The notes below the pieces were generated by a model. The model saw only the letters and a program-made list of their open reading frames with translations, was not told the origin of the DNA and did not search any database. Below, one piece after another: positions 15,101 through 23,674 of a stretch of 40,462 nucleotides of DNA. A program made the translations under genes and the position numbers. Within the stretch, counting starts at the first letter, position 1. The number at the start of each line of letters is the position of its first letter. This DNA is from Deltaproteobacteria bacterium (GTDB lineage: Bacteria; Myxococcota_A; Bradymonadia; REDH01). Where the stretch lies: assembly GCA_007693585.1 (NCBI GenBank), contig REDH01000072.1:141321-181782 (forward strand), in the 5' to 3' direction.

Positions 15101-16016
15101 GCTCCACCCCCTGAACCTCCGCGGCGATGTGCTCGGTGAGCCCCAGCAGCAGCTCGCGGTGCAACCCGCAGGGGCGCCTGGCAGAGCCGTGGTGGCAGGC
15201 GATCAGTCCCCAGAGCGCCCCGTCGACCACCAGGCTCGTCACGAAGGTCCCGCACACCCCCATGTTGCGCAGGTACTGCAGATGCGTCGGCGCCAGGGCA
15301 CGGGCCGGACAATGCCGCAGATCGGGGTGGATGCCGGCTCCGGGAGAGCCGCGCAGCGAGGCCATGGGCACCCGCGCATCCACCAGGAGGCGCATGCGCT
15401 CCTCCAGATACAGTGCCCGCGCCGACTCCGGAATGTCCGAGGCCGGATAGTGCAGCCCGAGGTACGGCTCCAGCTCCGGCTGGCGGGCTTCACCCACGAC
15501 CTCTCCGTGCCCGTCCGCGTGAAAGCGGTACATCATCACCCGATCGTACCCGGACAGCTCGCGAAACACCGTGCATGACTCGCGCGCGAGGTCCTCGATG
15601 GCGGAGCACCCACCGACCCGCTGCATCGCCTCCGTCATCTGCGCCACCCCCGGCAGCGCGATGCCCGACGGTTCCTCCACCGCCAGCACCCAGCAGGTCT
15701 CATTCACCGTGAAAGTCCCCTCGAGCTGCTCCCCACTGACGGCCGGCACGCAGATCGATTGGTAAGTCCGAAGACCCGGGAGACCCGAACACAGTCCTCG
15801 GCGCAGCCCCTGGACGACCTCCCGCAACTCCCGCCCGAGAAGCCGGGCCGACTCCGCCTCCCCCATCCAGCGCGGCGCCGCGGACGCCCACTCGATCACC
15901 TCCGCTCCCCGAGGCCCGGCGAGCACGAAGGCGAACGGCTGCACCTCCAGACCCTCCGCCAGCGGCTGGGACTCGCACCAGCGGGGAACCAGCGCTGCAC
16001 CTTCGGAACGGTTCAT
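12171..16016 (-). CDS. bphP: Bacteriophytochrome hybrid histidine kinase (PAS-GAF-PHY-PAS3-HK-REC)
   Basis: 1281-residue red/far-red photoreceptor kinase. C14 in PRWCESQPL stands where biliverdin is attached in bacteriophytochromes, though the following QPHG is QPFA. The GAF domain carries PASDIP (191-196, D194) and the chromophore-pocket histidine H245 in APTHLQYL. The PHY domain has the tongue motif PRRSF (458-462). Then come three PAS domains (about 515-630, 655-770 and 775-890), phosphoacceptor box ALARGIVHDFNNYL (about 905-918), an ATPase domain (NLLLNARQ, DDGPGVP, GGTGLGLYVA) and a receiver at the end (about 1160-1278: LEDD, MDVMV, KPF). The C-terminal 520 residues resemble the neighbouring kinase, and base composition changes near 13740. 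It lies 67 bp downstream of that kinase on the same strand. Photoreceptor assignment is firm. Confidence 0.93.
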   Translation of the reverse strand: MNRSEGAALVPRWCESQPLAEGLEVQPFAFVLAGPRGAEVIEWASAAPRWMGEAESARLLGRELREVVQGLRRGLCSGLPGLRTYQSICVPAVSGEQLEGTFTVNETCWVLAVEEPSGIALPGVAQMTEAMQRVGGCSAIEDLARESCTVFRELSGYDRVMMYRFHADGHGEVVGEARQPELEPYLGLHYPASDIPESARALYLEERMRLLVDARVPMASLRGSPGAGIHPDLRHCPARALAPTHLQYLRNMGVCGTFVTSLVVDGALWGLIACHHGSARRPCGLHRELLLGLTEHIAAEVQGVELTMRSRRRSALDLHARRLQAGLERMGSRTRLDDLLRQEIAEPLAAEQVLVVSPGEGRDESVPGSLPDSVLEPLEAWLASRSPEAGALLLETPPEALRDALLPRYAGMACVRLPGVEGDSWLVALRAPWPHRVRWGGDPGQAYEEDPETGEISPRRSFAAWTHERRGRSRPWTPEEVGHLERVAELLAHGMLRADQRRTSRELLETRARAEAVLRAVPDLLFVLGLDGRILDFHAQDATALYASPAAFLGRSFREVLPEPARGLLMGALEDLGAGASVLDVRYPLDMPAGSRSFHARIARLSGSEAVAMVRDVTEQEADRVRLLEALEAVRKANMLFTAAGRLARLGHWEVFTDERLPVWSEETYRIHGLEPGTPVTLAEAIAFYVPEDRPLVSSAVEEAVGERVPFRFQARIRTQAAEVRWVESTGEPVLDAAGAVGSIRGVIRDITEQQVLMEEVLERDARLRALLEHVPGVLFQLRVDACGKHSFSFIGGQLRALFPSLVGKAAISLDDVLSCVDAADRAKLSANLEQIISLRTTGEFEYRVEHPERGLVWVRTAGAMTLDPEGTGGSVWTGLTTDISSQRALREREIQNARRKATEALARGIVHDFNNYLMAMIAEVQLLEEERPTGEELLERLGDLRRHLHEAGVVARQLQAFTRDQPIKPVTLVVSEFLRECMTFALRGSAIKAVVRVPEDDLQVVADEGLLRQVLFNLLLNARQLMQDQGGLWASAGVEPDENGRLLVAIRVRDDGPGVPLHVADTLFNAYMTQREGGTGLGLYVARTFMERMGGGIRLTNAGEPGAEFLVYLPTQPDPELWGRALTSPRVLDSLKSGNWRAIAAPSSSEEPGERCAVCQVWLLEDDPRQRDALSRLLRRRGLSVHGFADGRDLVEHAWTSADSGRSVACVMDVMVSGGAGALEIVDEVRRVLPEARLVLVSGFSERLTQWQQRLQELNVRFIGKPFDINDLMGALSGDG

Positions 16017-16083
16017 CGATTCGCCATCATGCTCTCACTCTCCCATCGCCCCCTCCCGCACCCGGTAGTGCGTCGACCCAGCC

Positions 16084-17634
16084 TCAGCCACTGTACCCGA
16101 GAATGCGCATCAACTCCTTAAAGCGAAAGGGCTTCGGAAGAAAAGACACCTGCGCGGCCCGGAGGTGCTCGCGCCACTCCGGCCACCGGTTCGCGTACCC
16201 GCTCATGAGCACGATCCGCGCATTCGGAAAACGGTCCCGCAGCCCTGTCGCCAATTCGAGCCCCCCGGACCCGGAGGCCACCACCACGTCCATCAGAAAG
16301 ACGATCGTCGGCTCGTCACTGCCCAGGAGAGGCAGGACGTCCATCATCTCCTCGCCCGTGGCATGGGTCCGCACGGAGAACCCCGCGCGGCCGAGCAGGC
16401 GCTCGAGCACACGGCGCTGCCTCGGATCGTCGTCGAGCACGTGCACGAGGGTGCCTCCGGGGCCCGTCCCCATGCCGTGCAGGGTGTCCCAGTCCGCACT
16501 GCGCGAGTGGACCGAGCTCGTCCCCTGCGCCGCCGGCAGGAGCAGCTCGAAACGGGCCCCCCGCAACTGCAACGGCGGCCGCACGTGGATCTCCCCCCCA
16601 AGACGGTCCAGCAGAGTGTGAACCACATGCAGCCCCAGACCCGAACCCTCCGGTCGAGTGGACCAGTACGGCTCGAAGATCCGCTCCCGATCCTCCAGCG
16701 CGATGCCCGGACCATCATCCTCCACCGAGACCATCACCCGCTCGCCCGGACCGTTCCACGACTCGGCCTGCAGCGTGACCTGCACCACCCCCTGCTCCCC
16801 CATCGCCTGCCGGGCATTGAGGATCACGTTGACCAGCACCTGCTGCAGCAGGTTCCGATCGGCCAGGATCGGCGGCACATCCCCCGTCACCGTCCAGGCC
16901 CCGCGCACCGCCGAGCCGCGGAGCGCGAAGATGATCACCTCACGCACGAACGACACCGCATCCAGCGCCTCCACCTGCATCGGCTGCTCGCGGGTGAACG
17001 CCAGGAGCTGCCGCGCGATGGTCCGGGCATCCTCGATGTCCCGCACCAGCGCCCGGGCCAGCCCCCGCGTGTCCGGATCATACGGATCCGCTCCCACCAG
17101 AAGCTCCGCCGTCCCCAGCAGCGCCGCGAGGTGGTTGTTGAACTCATGGGCGACCCCCCCGGCCATCCGCGCCACCGCATCCCGACGACTTTCCTCCAGA
17201 CGCTGCGCTTCCGAGTGGCGCACCTCCGTGACGTCCCGCACATGGCCGGTCCATCCCAACCCCTCATCGAGGAAGAGCTCCGGGATCGCCCGAAGCTCCA
17301 GCTCGCGCACCCCTCGCTCCGGGTGCAGCACCCGAAACCCCGTCCGCCACTCCCGGGGGTTCGACCAGTATGCCTCCCCTTCCTTCGCCAGACGGGCCAG
17401 GGAAGCGGGCTCGATGTGGCGGTGCAGCGCGCTCGACTCCGCGCGCGCCTCCTCCGCCGTCACCCCGAACAGCATCTCCACGTCGCCCGAGACCCAGCGC
17501 AGATACTCCGAACCGTCCGCGCGCCGGGAGAGCTGATAGAGCACCCCGGGCACCACCCGAGACACCGCACGCCAACGCGCTTCGAGCGCCCGGAGGGCGC
17601 CTTCCATTCCACGCTCGGGGGCTGAATCGTCCAT
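16084..17634 (-). CDS. PAS hybrid histidine kinase with receiver domain
   Basis: 516-residue cytoplasmic signalling kinase. One PAS domain (about 20-135, with VPGVLYQL and VLHPERG), phosphoacceptor box MAGGVAHEFNNHLAALLG (about 155), ATPase domain with N-box NVILNARQAMG, DDGPGI and GSGLGLHVVHTLLDRLGG, then a receiver (about 390-514) with DDDPRQR, MDVVV as phosphoacceptor segment and PKPF. It is a full-length paralogue of the C-terminal 520 residues of the bacteriophytochrome downstream (shared FTR-QP, FALRGSA and HPERG motifs), with which it probably forms an operon. Start ATG at 17634 has GGGAGA before it; the frame is open further upstream but that part is low-complexity. With no sensor of its own it may work in a relay with the phytochrome. 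Confidence 0.92.
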   Translation of the reverse strand: MDDSAPERGMEGALRALEARWRAVSRVVPGVLYQLSRRADGSEYLRWVSGDVEMLFGVTAEEARAESSALHRHIEPASLARLAKEGEAYWSNPREWRTGFRVLHPERGVRELELRAIPELFLDEGLGWTGHVRDVTEVRHSEAQRLEESRRDAVARMAGGVAHEFNNHLAALLGTAELLVGADPYDPDTRGLARALVRDIEDARTIARQLLAFTREQPMQVEALDAVSFVREVIIFALRGSAVRGAWTVTGDVPPILADRNLLQQVLVNVILNARQAMGEQGVVQVTLQAESWNGPGERVMVSVEDDGPGIALEDRERIFEPYWSTRPEGSGLGLHVVHTLLDRLGGEIHVRPPLQLRGARFELLLPAAQGTSSVHSRSADWDTLHGMGTGPGGTLVHVLDDDPRQRRVLERLLGRAGFSVRTHATGEEMMDVLPLLGSDEPTIVFLMDVVVASGSGGLELATGLRDRFPNARIVLMSGYANRWPEWREHLRAAQVSFLPKPFRFKELMRILGYSG

Positions 17635-17870
17635 CGTCTCCCACAGGCAAGAACGCACCCCGGCACAGCGTGCGCGAAGATCCGGACCAAATCCCCCTCG
17701 AACCGACAGCCTACCCCTGCCCCCTCCCCCGCACAAGCCCCTCCCCATGCGCGATTGCCCACACCCCCTTGCCCTCACCCGACGTCCGTGGTGAAACCCC
17801 CGCGGCCCTCCCGCCACACCCCGATCCGACCCGGGCGAACGCCCAGGCCGCCCCGAACCGCCCCCCGACC
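17635..17870. promoter_or_regulatory. Divergent intergenic region, phytochrome operon / catabolic operon
   Basis: 236 bp between two divergently transcribed operons; it must hold both promoters. The plus strand is strikingly C-rich and G-poor. I see no clear -35/-10 pair, no good -24/-12 element (a CGGCACAGCGTGCGC stretch near 17661 keeps only the GG and GC) and no long inverted repeat. Confidence 0.4.
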
Positions 17871-19331
17871 ATGGCCACACACACCTTCCTCCACCTCATC
17901 GACGGACACGAGACCCCCGCCTCCTCCGGCGAGACCCTCCCCTGCGTCGAACCCGCCACCGGACGGACCTACGCCACCCTCGCCCACGGCACCGACGACG
18001 ACGTCGACCGCGCCGCACGCGCCGCACGCGCCGCCCTCCACGGCCCCTGGGGCCGCATGACCCCCGACGAACGCTGGGCCATCCTCGAGCGCGCCGCCGA
18101 CCTCCTCGATGCCCGCGCCGAAGAGCTCGCCGCCGCCGAAAGCCGCGACACCGGAAAGCCCCTCTCCCTCTCCCGAACCGTCGACGCCCCAAGAGCCCCC
18201 GCCAACTTCCGCAACTTCGCCCGCCTCGCGCGCTCCCTCGGCGGACAGGCCTGGGAACAGCACCTCCCCGACGGCACCCGCGCCCTCCACTACACCCGAC
18301 ACCGGCCCGTCGGCGTCGTCGCCGTCATCGCTCCCTGGAACCTCCCCCTCCTCCTCCTCTCCTGGAAGGCCGCCCCCGCCCTCGCCATGGGCAACACCGT
18401 CGTCGCCAAGCCCTCCGAGGAAACCCCCGCCACCGCCACCCTCCTCGCCCGCATCCTCCACGAGGCCGGACTCCCCCCAGGCGTCTTCAACCTCGTCCTG
18501 GGCGACGGCCGCACCGGAAACGCCCTCGTCCAGCACCCCGAAGTCGACGCCGTCACCTTCACCGGCTCCTCCGACACCGGCGCACGCATCCAGGCCGCCG
18601 CCGCCCCCGGCATGCGAAAGCTCTCCTTCGAACTCGGCGGAAAGAACCCCGCCATCGTCCTCCACGACGCCGACCTCGAAGCCGCCCTCGCCGGCACCGT
18701 CCGCTCCACCTTCACCAACTGCGGACAGGTCTGCCTCTGCTCCGAGCGCATCCTCGTCCACCGCTCCCTCCACGACGCCTTCGTCGAAGGGCTCGTCCAG
18801 CGCGCACGCACCCTCCGCCCCGGCCTCCCCCACGACCCCGCCACACGCCTCGGACCCCTCATCTCCGCCGCACACCGACGCAAGGTCCACGCCGCCATCG
18901 ACCAGGCCCGCGCCGACGGCGCCACCGTCCTCACCGGCGGCGAAATCCCCGACCTCGACGGCGACGCCCGCGGCGGCTTCTTCTTCGAACCCACCCTCCT
19001 CGCCGGACTCCCCGACGACGCCCCCACCAACCAGGAAGAGATCTTCGGCCCCGTCGCCCACATCGCCCCCTTCGACGACGAAGACGAAGCCATCGCCCGC
19101 GCCAACGCCACCCGCTACGGACTCGCCGCCGCCCTCTGGACCCGCGATGTCCGAAGCGCTCACCGCGTCGCCGCCGCCATCGACGCCGGCATCGTCTGGG
19201 TCAACACCTGGAACCTCCGCGAGCTGCGCGCACCCTTCGGCGGCGTCAAACTCTCCGGCTCCGGACGCGAAGGCGGCGAGTGGTCCCTCCGCTTCGGCAC
19301 CGAAACCCAGGCCATCTCCGTCCTGCTCTGA
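17871..19331 (+). CDS. amnC: 2-aminomuconate/2-hydroxymuconate 6-semialdehyde dehydrogenase
   Basis: 486-residue NAD-dependent aldehyde dehydrogenase of the meta-cleavage type. Seen: PWNLPLLLLSWKAAPALAMG (substrate/cofactor channel), KPSEETP, FTGSSDTG (NAD loop), ELGGKNP with the general-base glutamate, and the catalytic cysteine in NCGQVCLCSERI. It would oxidise the ring-cleavage semialdehyde to the muconate acid. The RidA-type deaminase directly downstream favours the amino substrate (2-aminomuconate semialdehyde, from 3-hydroxyanthranilate or 2-aminophenol) over the hydroxy one. The start is placed at the ATG at 17871; the frame is open further upstream but that part is an arginine/proline-rich shadow of the divergent region. 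The coding strand is extraordinarily C-rich, with almost every codon ending in C. Confidence 0.85.
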   Translation: MATHTFLHLIDGHETPASSGETLPCVEPATGRTYATLAHGTDDDVDRAARAARAALHGPWGRMTPDERWAILERAADLLDARAEELAAAESRDTGKPLSLSRTVDAPRAPANFRNFARLARSLGGQAWEQHLPDGTRALHYTRHRPVGVVAVIAPWNLPLLLLSWKAAPALAMGNTVVAKPSEETPATATLLARILHEAGLPPGVFNLVLGDGRTGNALVQHPEVDAVTFTGSSDTGARIQAAAAPGMRKLSFELGGKNPAIVLHDADLEAALAGTVRSTFTNCGQVCLCSERILVHRSLHDAFVEGLVQRARTLRPGLPHDPATRLGPLISAAHRRKVHAAIDQARADGATVLTGGEIPDLDGDARGGFFFEPTLLAGLPDDAPTNQEEIFGPVAHIAPFDDEDEAIARANATRYGLAAALWTRDVRSAHRVAAAIDAGIVWVNTWNLRELRAPFGGVKLSGSGREGGEWSLRFGTETQAISVLL

Positions 19332-19426
19332 ATCGCGCCTCCCCCCCGGAACCGTCCACAGGACCTCCGCACACGCCGCCGAGCCCCCACCCAGCCCGCA
19401 GGACTCCCCCTCTCCCCCGACCCGCC

Positions 19427-19891
19427 ATGGCCCGCTCCCTCACCCATCCCCACCCCCGAAACGGCTCCACCGCCCACATCCTCCCGGACCGGCCCGGCGC
19501 CCTCGCCCACTACCCCCACCTCCGGCGTGTCGGACAGCTCCTCTTCGTCTCCGGACTGAGCTCCCGACGCCCCGACGGCACCCACGACGGCGTGCAGATC
19601 CACGCCGACGGTGCCGTGACGATGGACATCACCGCCCAGACCGAGGCGTGCATCCGCAACCTGGAGATCCTGCTCGCGGCCGCTGGCGCCACGCTGGAGG
19701 ACGTCGTCGACATGACCACCTTCCTCGTCTCCATGAACGACTTTCCCGGCTACAACGCCGTCTACAACCAGCACTTCCGCGCCGAGACCGGTCCGACCCG
19801 CACCACCGTCGCCGTCGCCGAGCTCCCCCACCCCCACCTCCTCATCGAGCTGAAGGCCATCGCCGCTCTCCCCGACGGCGACGCGCCCTGA
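19427..19891 (+). CDS. amnD: RidA-family 2-aminomuconate deaminase
   Basis: 154-residue Rid (YjgF/YER057c) family protein. Motifs: [47 protein letters not shown], and [30 protein letters not shown], with the arginine (TRTTV) and glutamate (IELKAIA) of the Rid active site. Most Rid proteins hydrolyse enamines/imines, but the subgroup inside aminophenol and 3-hydroxyanthranilate operons hydrolyses 2-aminomuconate to 2-oxohex-3-enedioate plus ammonia. Placement between the semialdehyde dehydrogenase and the hydratase supports that role. It starts 95 bp after the dehydrogenase; this gap is C-rich with no other gene. Confidence 0.82.
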   Translation: MARSLTHPHPRNGSTAHILPDRPGALAHYPHLRRVGQLLFVSGLSSRRPDGTHDGVQIHADGAVTMDITAQTEACIRNLEILLAAAGATLEDVVDMTTFLVSMNDFPGYNAVYNQHFRAETGPTRTTVAVAELPHPHLLIELKAIAALPDGDAP

Positions 19892-19923
19892 ACGGCACCC
19901 CTCCCCGAGCCCACCGGACGACC

Positions 19924-20730
19924 ATGCTCTCCCCAGACGCCATCGAGACCCTCGCCGCACGCCTGCGCGACGCCCTCGCCACCGGAGAACCCTGCGCCCC
20001 CCTGCGCGAGGACGGCGGACCCGAGGACCTCGGCCCCGCCGATGCCTACGCCATCCAGCGCAGGAACATCGAGGCCCGCCTCGCCCGCGGACTCGACGGA
20101 AAGCCCACCCGCATCGTCGGCCGAAAGGTCGGCCTCACCAGCCGCGCCGTCCAGCAGTGGCTCAAGGTCGACCAACCCGACTTCGGCACCCTCCTGGCCG
20201 ACATGGAGGTCCCCGACGGAGGCATCGCCCCCATCACCCGGCTCCTCCAGCCCCGCGTCGAAGGCGAAATCGCCTTCGTCCTGGGCGAGTCCCTCGAAGG
20301 ACCCGGCATCACCGCCCGCGACGTCCTTCAGGCCACCGCCTTCCTCCTGCCCGCCATCGAGATCATCGACTCCCGCATCGCCGACTGGCGCATCACCTTC
20401 GAGGACACCGTCGCCGACAACGCCTCCAGCGGCCTCTTCGTCCTGGGCACCACTCCCGTCCACCCCGAGGAGATCCCCGACCTGCGCCTGGTCGGCTGCG
20501 CCCTCCGCAAGAACGGGCGCGTCGTCTCCACCGGCGCCGGCGTCGCCTGCCTCGACCACCCCGCCCACGCCGTCGCCTGGCTCGCCAACGCCCTCGCCAC
20601 CTTCGACACCCCCCTGCAGCCTGGAGACGTGATCCTCTCGGGCGCCCTCGGACCCGTCACCGACGTCGAACCCGGCGACGACGTCCGCGTCGACATCGGA
20701 CGGCTCGGCTCCGTCCGCGTCCGCTTCTGA
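19924..20730 (+). CDS. mhpD: 2-oxopent-4-enoate hydratase
   Basis: 268-residue member of the hydratase/decarboxylase family of the lower meta pathway; adds water to 2-oxopent-4-enoate to give 4-hydroxy-2-oxovalerate, with a divalent metal. Seen: [17 protein letters not shown] followed by DFGTLL (typical of DmpE/MhpD), EGEIAFVLG with metal-ligand glutamates, and [27 protein letters not shown]. The second family member at 22771 has [17 protein letters not shown] instead, which marks the decarboxylase; the two usually form a complex. Gap to the deaminase is 32 bp. Confidence 0.85.
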   Translation: MLSPDAIETLAARLRDALATGEPCAPLREDGGPEDLGPADAYAIQRRNIEARLARGLDGKPTRIVGRKVGLTSRAVQQWLKVDQPDFGTLLADMEVPDGGIAPITRLLQPRVEGEIAFVLGESLEGPGITARDVLQATAFLLPAIEIIDSRIADWRITFEDTVADNASSGLFVLGTTPVHPEEIPDLRLVGCALRKNGRVVSTGAGVACLDHPAHAVAWLANALATFDTPLQPGDVILSGALGPVTDVEPGDDVRVDIGRLGSVRVRF

Positions 20731-20786
20731 CGCCCGACCGGGTCCTGAGCCAACGCCCCGGAACACCGCCTCCCCCCGAGGACGAC

Positions 20787-21719
20787 ATGAAGACCCTGCG
20801 CGCCGCCCTCCTGGGCAGCGGACACATCGGCACCGACCTGCTCGCGAAGATCCTCCAGCGCGGACGACGCGTCGAGGCCGTCGCCATGGTCGGCATCGAC
20901 CCCGCCTCCGAAGGCCTCGCCCGCGCCCGCGACGCCGGCCTGCGCACCTTCGCCGGCGGGCTCGACGAGCTCCTCGCCGACCCGATCGCCAACAGCCTCG
21001 ACATCGCCTTCGACGCCACCTCCGCCGCCGCACACCTCGCCCACGCACCGAAGCTCGCCGAGCGCGGCATCCGCGCCGTCGACCTCACCCCCGCAGCCCT
21101 CGGGCCCTACGTCGTCCCCGCCGTCAACCTCGACAGCCTCCGCGACGCCCCCAACATCAACATGGTCACCTGCGGCGGACAGGCCACCATCCCCATCGTC
21201 CACGCCGTCCACCGCGTCAGCCCCGTCCACTACGCCGAGATCGTCGCCACCATCGCCAGCCGCTCCGCCGGGCCCGGCACCCGCGCCAACATCGACGAGT
21301 TCACCCGCACCACCGCCCGCGGACTCGAGGTCGTCGGCGGCGCGGGGCACGGCAAGGCCATCATCGTCCTCAACCCCGCCGAACCGCCCATCACCATGCG
21401 CGATACCGTCTACTGCCTGTGCGGACCCGAGGCCGATCCGGAGGCCATCCGCGCCTCCATCGAGCGCATGGTCGCCGAGGTGGCCGAGTTCGTGCCCGGT
21501 TACCGCCTCGTCCAGCCGCCCGTGATCGAGGACCTGCGCGAGAACCCGCTGCGGCGCCCCGGCGAAACCCCCGCCGCCGGCTGGAAGGTCACCACCCTCC
21601 TCGCCGTGGAGGGCGCCGGGGACCACCTGCCCACCTACGCGGGGAACCTCGACATCATGACCAGCGCCGCTCTCGCCGTAGGCGAGCGGCTCGCCCGGGA
21701 CACCCAGGAGGCGCCATGA
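20787..21719 (+). CDS. dmpF: Acetaldehyde dehydrogenase (acylating)
   Basis: 310 residues. Converts acetaldehyde, CoA and NAD+ to acetyl-CoA in a channelled complex with the aldolase encoded next. Seen: N-terminal Rossmann motif [25 protein letters not shown], catalytic cysteine in [32 protein letters not shown], and the C-terminal dimerisation part ending [17 protein letters not shown]. Length is that of DmpF/BphJ. Its stop overlaps the aldolase start as ATGA (21716-21719), as usual for this pair. Confidence 0.93.
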   Translation: MKTLRAALLGSGHIGTDLLAKILQRGRRVEAVAMVGIDPASEGLARARDAGLRTFAGGLDELLADPIANSLDIAFDATSAAAHLAHAPKLAERGIRAVDLTPAALGPYVVPAVNLDSLRDAPNINMVTCGGQATIPIVHAVHRVSPVHYAEIVATIASRSAGPGTRANIDEFTRTTARGLEVVGGAGHGKAIIVLNPAEPPITMRDTVYCLCGPEADPEAIRASIERMVAEVAEFVPGYRLVQPPVIEDLRENPLRRPGETPAAGWKVTTLLAVEGAGDHLPTYAGNLDIMTSAALAVGERLARDTQEAP

Positions 21720-22774
21720 GCACGACGCCCGACACCTCCACCGGAGGCGACACCGGCGATCGCCGGCTGCTGCTGCAGGACTGCACCCTGCGCGACGGCA
21801 TGCACGCCATCGGACACCAGTACTCCGCAGCGCAGATGGCCGCCATCGCACAGCGCCTCGACGAGGCGCGCATCGACCTCATCGAGGTCAGCCACGGCGA
21901 CGGACTCGGCGGAAACTCCTTCATCTACGGCTTCAGCCGCGAGACCGAGGAGGCCTACATCACCGCCGTGCGCGAGGTCGTCCGGCACGCGCGCCTGGCG
22001 GCCCTGCTGCTGCCCGGCATCGGCACCATCGAGGACATGCGCCGCGCCCGCGGGCTCGGCGTGGACACCATCCGCATCGCCACGCACTGCACCGAAGCCG
22101 ACGTGTCGCGCCAGCACGTGGAGGCCGGCCGCGAACTCGGCATGGACGTGGCGTGTTTCCTGATGATGGCCCACAGCGTGTCGACGGCGACGCTCGTGGA
22201 GGAAGCCCGGAAGATGGAGTCCTACGGCGCCCACTGCGTCTACGTCACCGACAGCGCGGGCGCCCTGCTCATGCACGAGACCACCGAACGGGTGCGTGCC
22301 CTCAAGGACGCGCTGGGCTGCGAAGTGGGCTTCCACAACCACAACAACCTCGGGCTGGGCGTCGCCAACACGGTGCTCGCCATCGAGGCGGGGGCCGACC
22401 GGGTGGACGGAAGTCTGGCGGGCATGGGTGCGGGCGCGGGCAACTGCCCGCTGGAGGTGCTCGTGGCGGTGCTCGACCGGATGGGCCGGGGCACCGGCGC
22501 GCAGCTCTACCCGCTGATCGATGCGGCGGACCAGCTCGTGCGCCCGCTGCAGGAGCGGCCCGTGCAGACCGACGGCAACGCGCTGATGCTCGGCTACGCC
22601 GGGGTCTACTCGTCCTTCCTGCTGCACGCGGAGAAGGCCTCCCGGCAGTTCGGCGTGGACGCGCGGGACATCCTGCAGGAGCTCGGCCGGCGACGCATGG
22701 TCGGCGGCCAGGAAGACATGATCGTGGACGTCGCGCTGGAGCTGGCGGGACGCGACAACGGAGGGGACGCATGA
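21716..22774 (+). CDS. dmpG: 4-hydroxy-2-oxovalerate aldolase
   Basis: 352 residues. Cleaves 4-hydroxy-2-oxovalerate to pyruvate and acetaldehyde; the aldehyde is passed directly to the dehydrogenase encoded upstream. TIM-barrel motifs: [16 protein letters not shown] with the Arg-Asp pair and base histidine, [28 protein letters not shown], and the metal-binding [10 protein letters not shown]. The C-terminal helical communication domain is complete. Overlaps by 4 bases with genes on both sides, so translation is coupled across the dehydrogenase-aldolase-decarboxylase set. Base composition shifts from C-rich to more balanced G+C within this gene. Confidence 0.94.
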   Translation: MSTTPDTSTGGDTGDRRLLLQDCTLRDGMHAIGHQYSAAQMAAIAQRLDEARIDLIEVSHGDGLGGNSFIYGFSRETEEAYITAVREVVRHARLAALLLPGIGTIEDMRRARGLGVDTIRIATHCTEADVSRQHVEAGRELGMDVACFLMMAHSVSTATLVEEARKMESYGAHCVYVTDSAGALLMHETTERVRALKDALGCEVGFHNHNNLGLGVANTVLAIEAGADRVDGSLAGMGAGAGNCPLEVLVAVLDRMGRGTGAQLYPLIDAADQLVRPLQERPVQTDGNALMLGYAGVYSSFLLHAEKASRQFGVDARDILQELGRRRMVGGQEDMIVDVALELAGRDNGGDA

Positions 22775-23634
22775 GCCAGAGCACAAGGGACATCAAGGGC
22801 ATCGCGAAGCTGCTGGACACGGCGGCCCGGGAGGGGCGCACCGTGCCCCAGATCAGCCTCGAGCTGCCGGACCTCACGGTCGAGGAGGCCTACCGGATCC
22901 AGCGGGCGTCGATCGCGCGGCGGATCAGGCGGGGAGCGCGGCTCGTCGGCATGAAGATGGGGCTCACGAGCCTCGCAAAGATGGAGCAGATGGGCGTGCA
23001 CGCGCCCATCTACGGGCACCTGACGAGCGACATGATCCTGGAGGATGGCGGCACGTTCGCCCACGGTGCGCTCGGCCATCCCCGGGTCGAGCCGGAGGTG
23101 GCCTTCGTGCTCGGCGCCGACCTGCACGGCCCCGTGACCCCGGCGCAGGCGCTGCTCGCCGTGGACGGGGTCTGCGCCGCCCTCGAGGTCATCAACAGCC
23201 GCTACGCGAACTTCCGGTTCTCCCTGCCGGACGTCATCGCCGACAACGCCAGCAGCGCCCTCTTCGTCCTCGGCAGCCGCGTCGTGTCCCCGGCGGACCT
23301 GGATCTCGGCAACCTCGGCATGGTCATGTCCATCAACGGCGTCGTCTCCCAGGTCGGCTCCTCGGCGGCGATCCTCGACCACCCGGCACGCTCGCTCGCC
23401 GCCCTGGCCGGGCTCCTCGCCGAGTCCGGAGAGCACCTCAAGGCCGGCCAGATCGTGCTGGCCGGGGGCGCGACCGCCGCCGTCGCCCTGCAGCCGGGAG
23501 ACCGGGTTCATCTGGAAGTGGACAGCCTGGGCTGCGTGGACCTCGCGGTCCGGATGGATGCTGCGCCGGATGCGGGAGCGGATGCTGCGCCGGATGCGGG
23601 AGCGGATGCTGCGCCGGATGCGGGGGCGTCCTGA
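22771..23634 (+). CDS. dmpH: 4-oxalocrotonate (2-oxohex-3-enedioate) decarboxylase
   Basis: 287 residues; decarboxylates 2-oxohex-3-enedioate to 2-oxopent-4-enoate, the substrate of the hydratase. Seen: [46 protein letters not shown] (metal glutamates), [26 protein letters not shown]. The last 26 residues are an odd Ala/Asp/Pro tail made by three exact-length 24-bp repeats; family members normally end near [12 protein letters not shown]. The ATG overlaps the aldolase stop (ATGA). It completes the lower pathway in this operon. Confidence 0.9.
   Translation: MSQSTRDIKGIAKLLDTAAREGRTVPQISLELPDLTVEEAYRIQRASIARRIRRGARLVGMKMGLTSLAKMEQMGVHAPIYGHLTSDMILEDGGTFAHGALGHPRVEPEVAFVLGADLHGPVTPAQALLAVDGVCAALEVINSRYANFRFSLPDVIADNASSALFVLGSRVVSPADLDLGNLGMVMSINGVVSQVGSSAAILDHPARSLAALAGLLAESGEHLKAGQIVLAGGATAAVALQPGDRVHLEVDSLGCVDLAVRMDAAPDAGADAAPDAGADAAPDAGAS
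23557..23628 (+). repeat. Three tandem 24-bp repeats at the 3' end of the decarboxylase gene
   Basis: Units at 23557-23580, 23581-23604 and 23605-23628. The first two are identical and the third differs by one base (A to G). Being a multiple of three they keep frame, and each encodes DAAPDAGA. The gene stop follows six bases later. Copy number is likely to vary by slippage. Confidence 0.95.
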
Positions 23635-23674
23635 GGAGAACGCCCCGTTGACCCAAACCCTATCGGGAGCCGCC

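Noticed and set aside
17661-17676. Possible sigma-54 promoter for the catabolic operon (CGGCACAGCGTGCGC region)
   Set aside because: Only the GG and GC dinucleotides at 10-base spacing are present; the T-rich -12 part is missing and chance matches are expected in such GC-rich DNA.
17775-19163. 462-codon minus-strand open frame rich in Gly, Glu and Val
   Set aside because: Antisense of the C-rich aldehyde dehydrogenase gene; pure consequence of codons ending in C.
18109-19900. Pro/Ser-rich plus-strand frame across the dehydrogenase and deaminase genes
   Set aside because: It is an alternative register of the C-rich genes; only its end after 19924 is the genuine hydratase gene.
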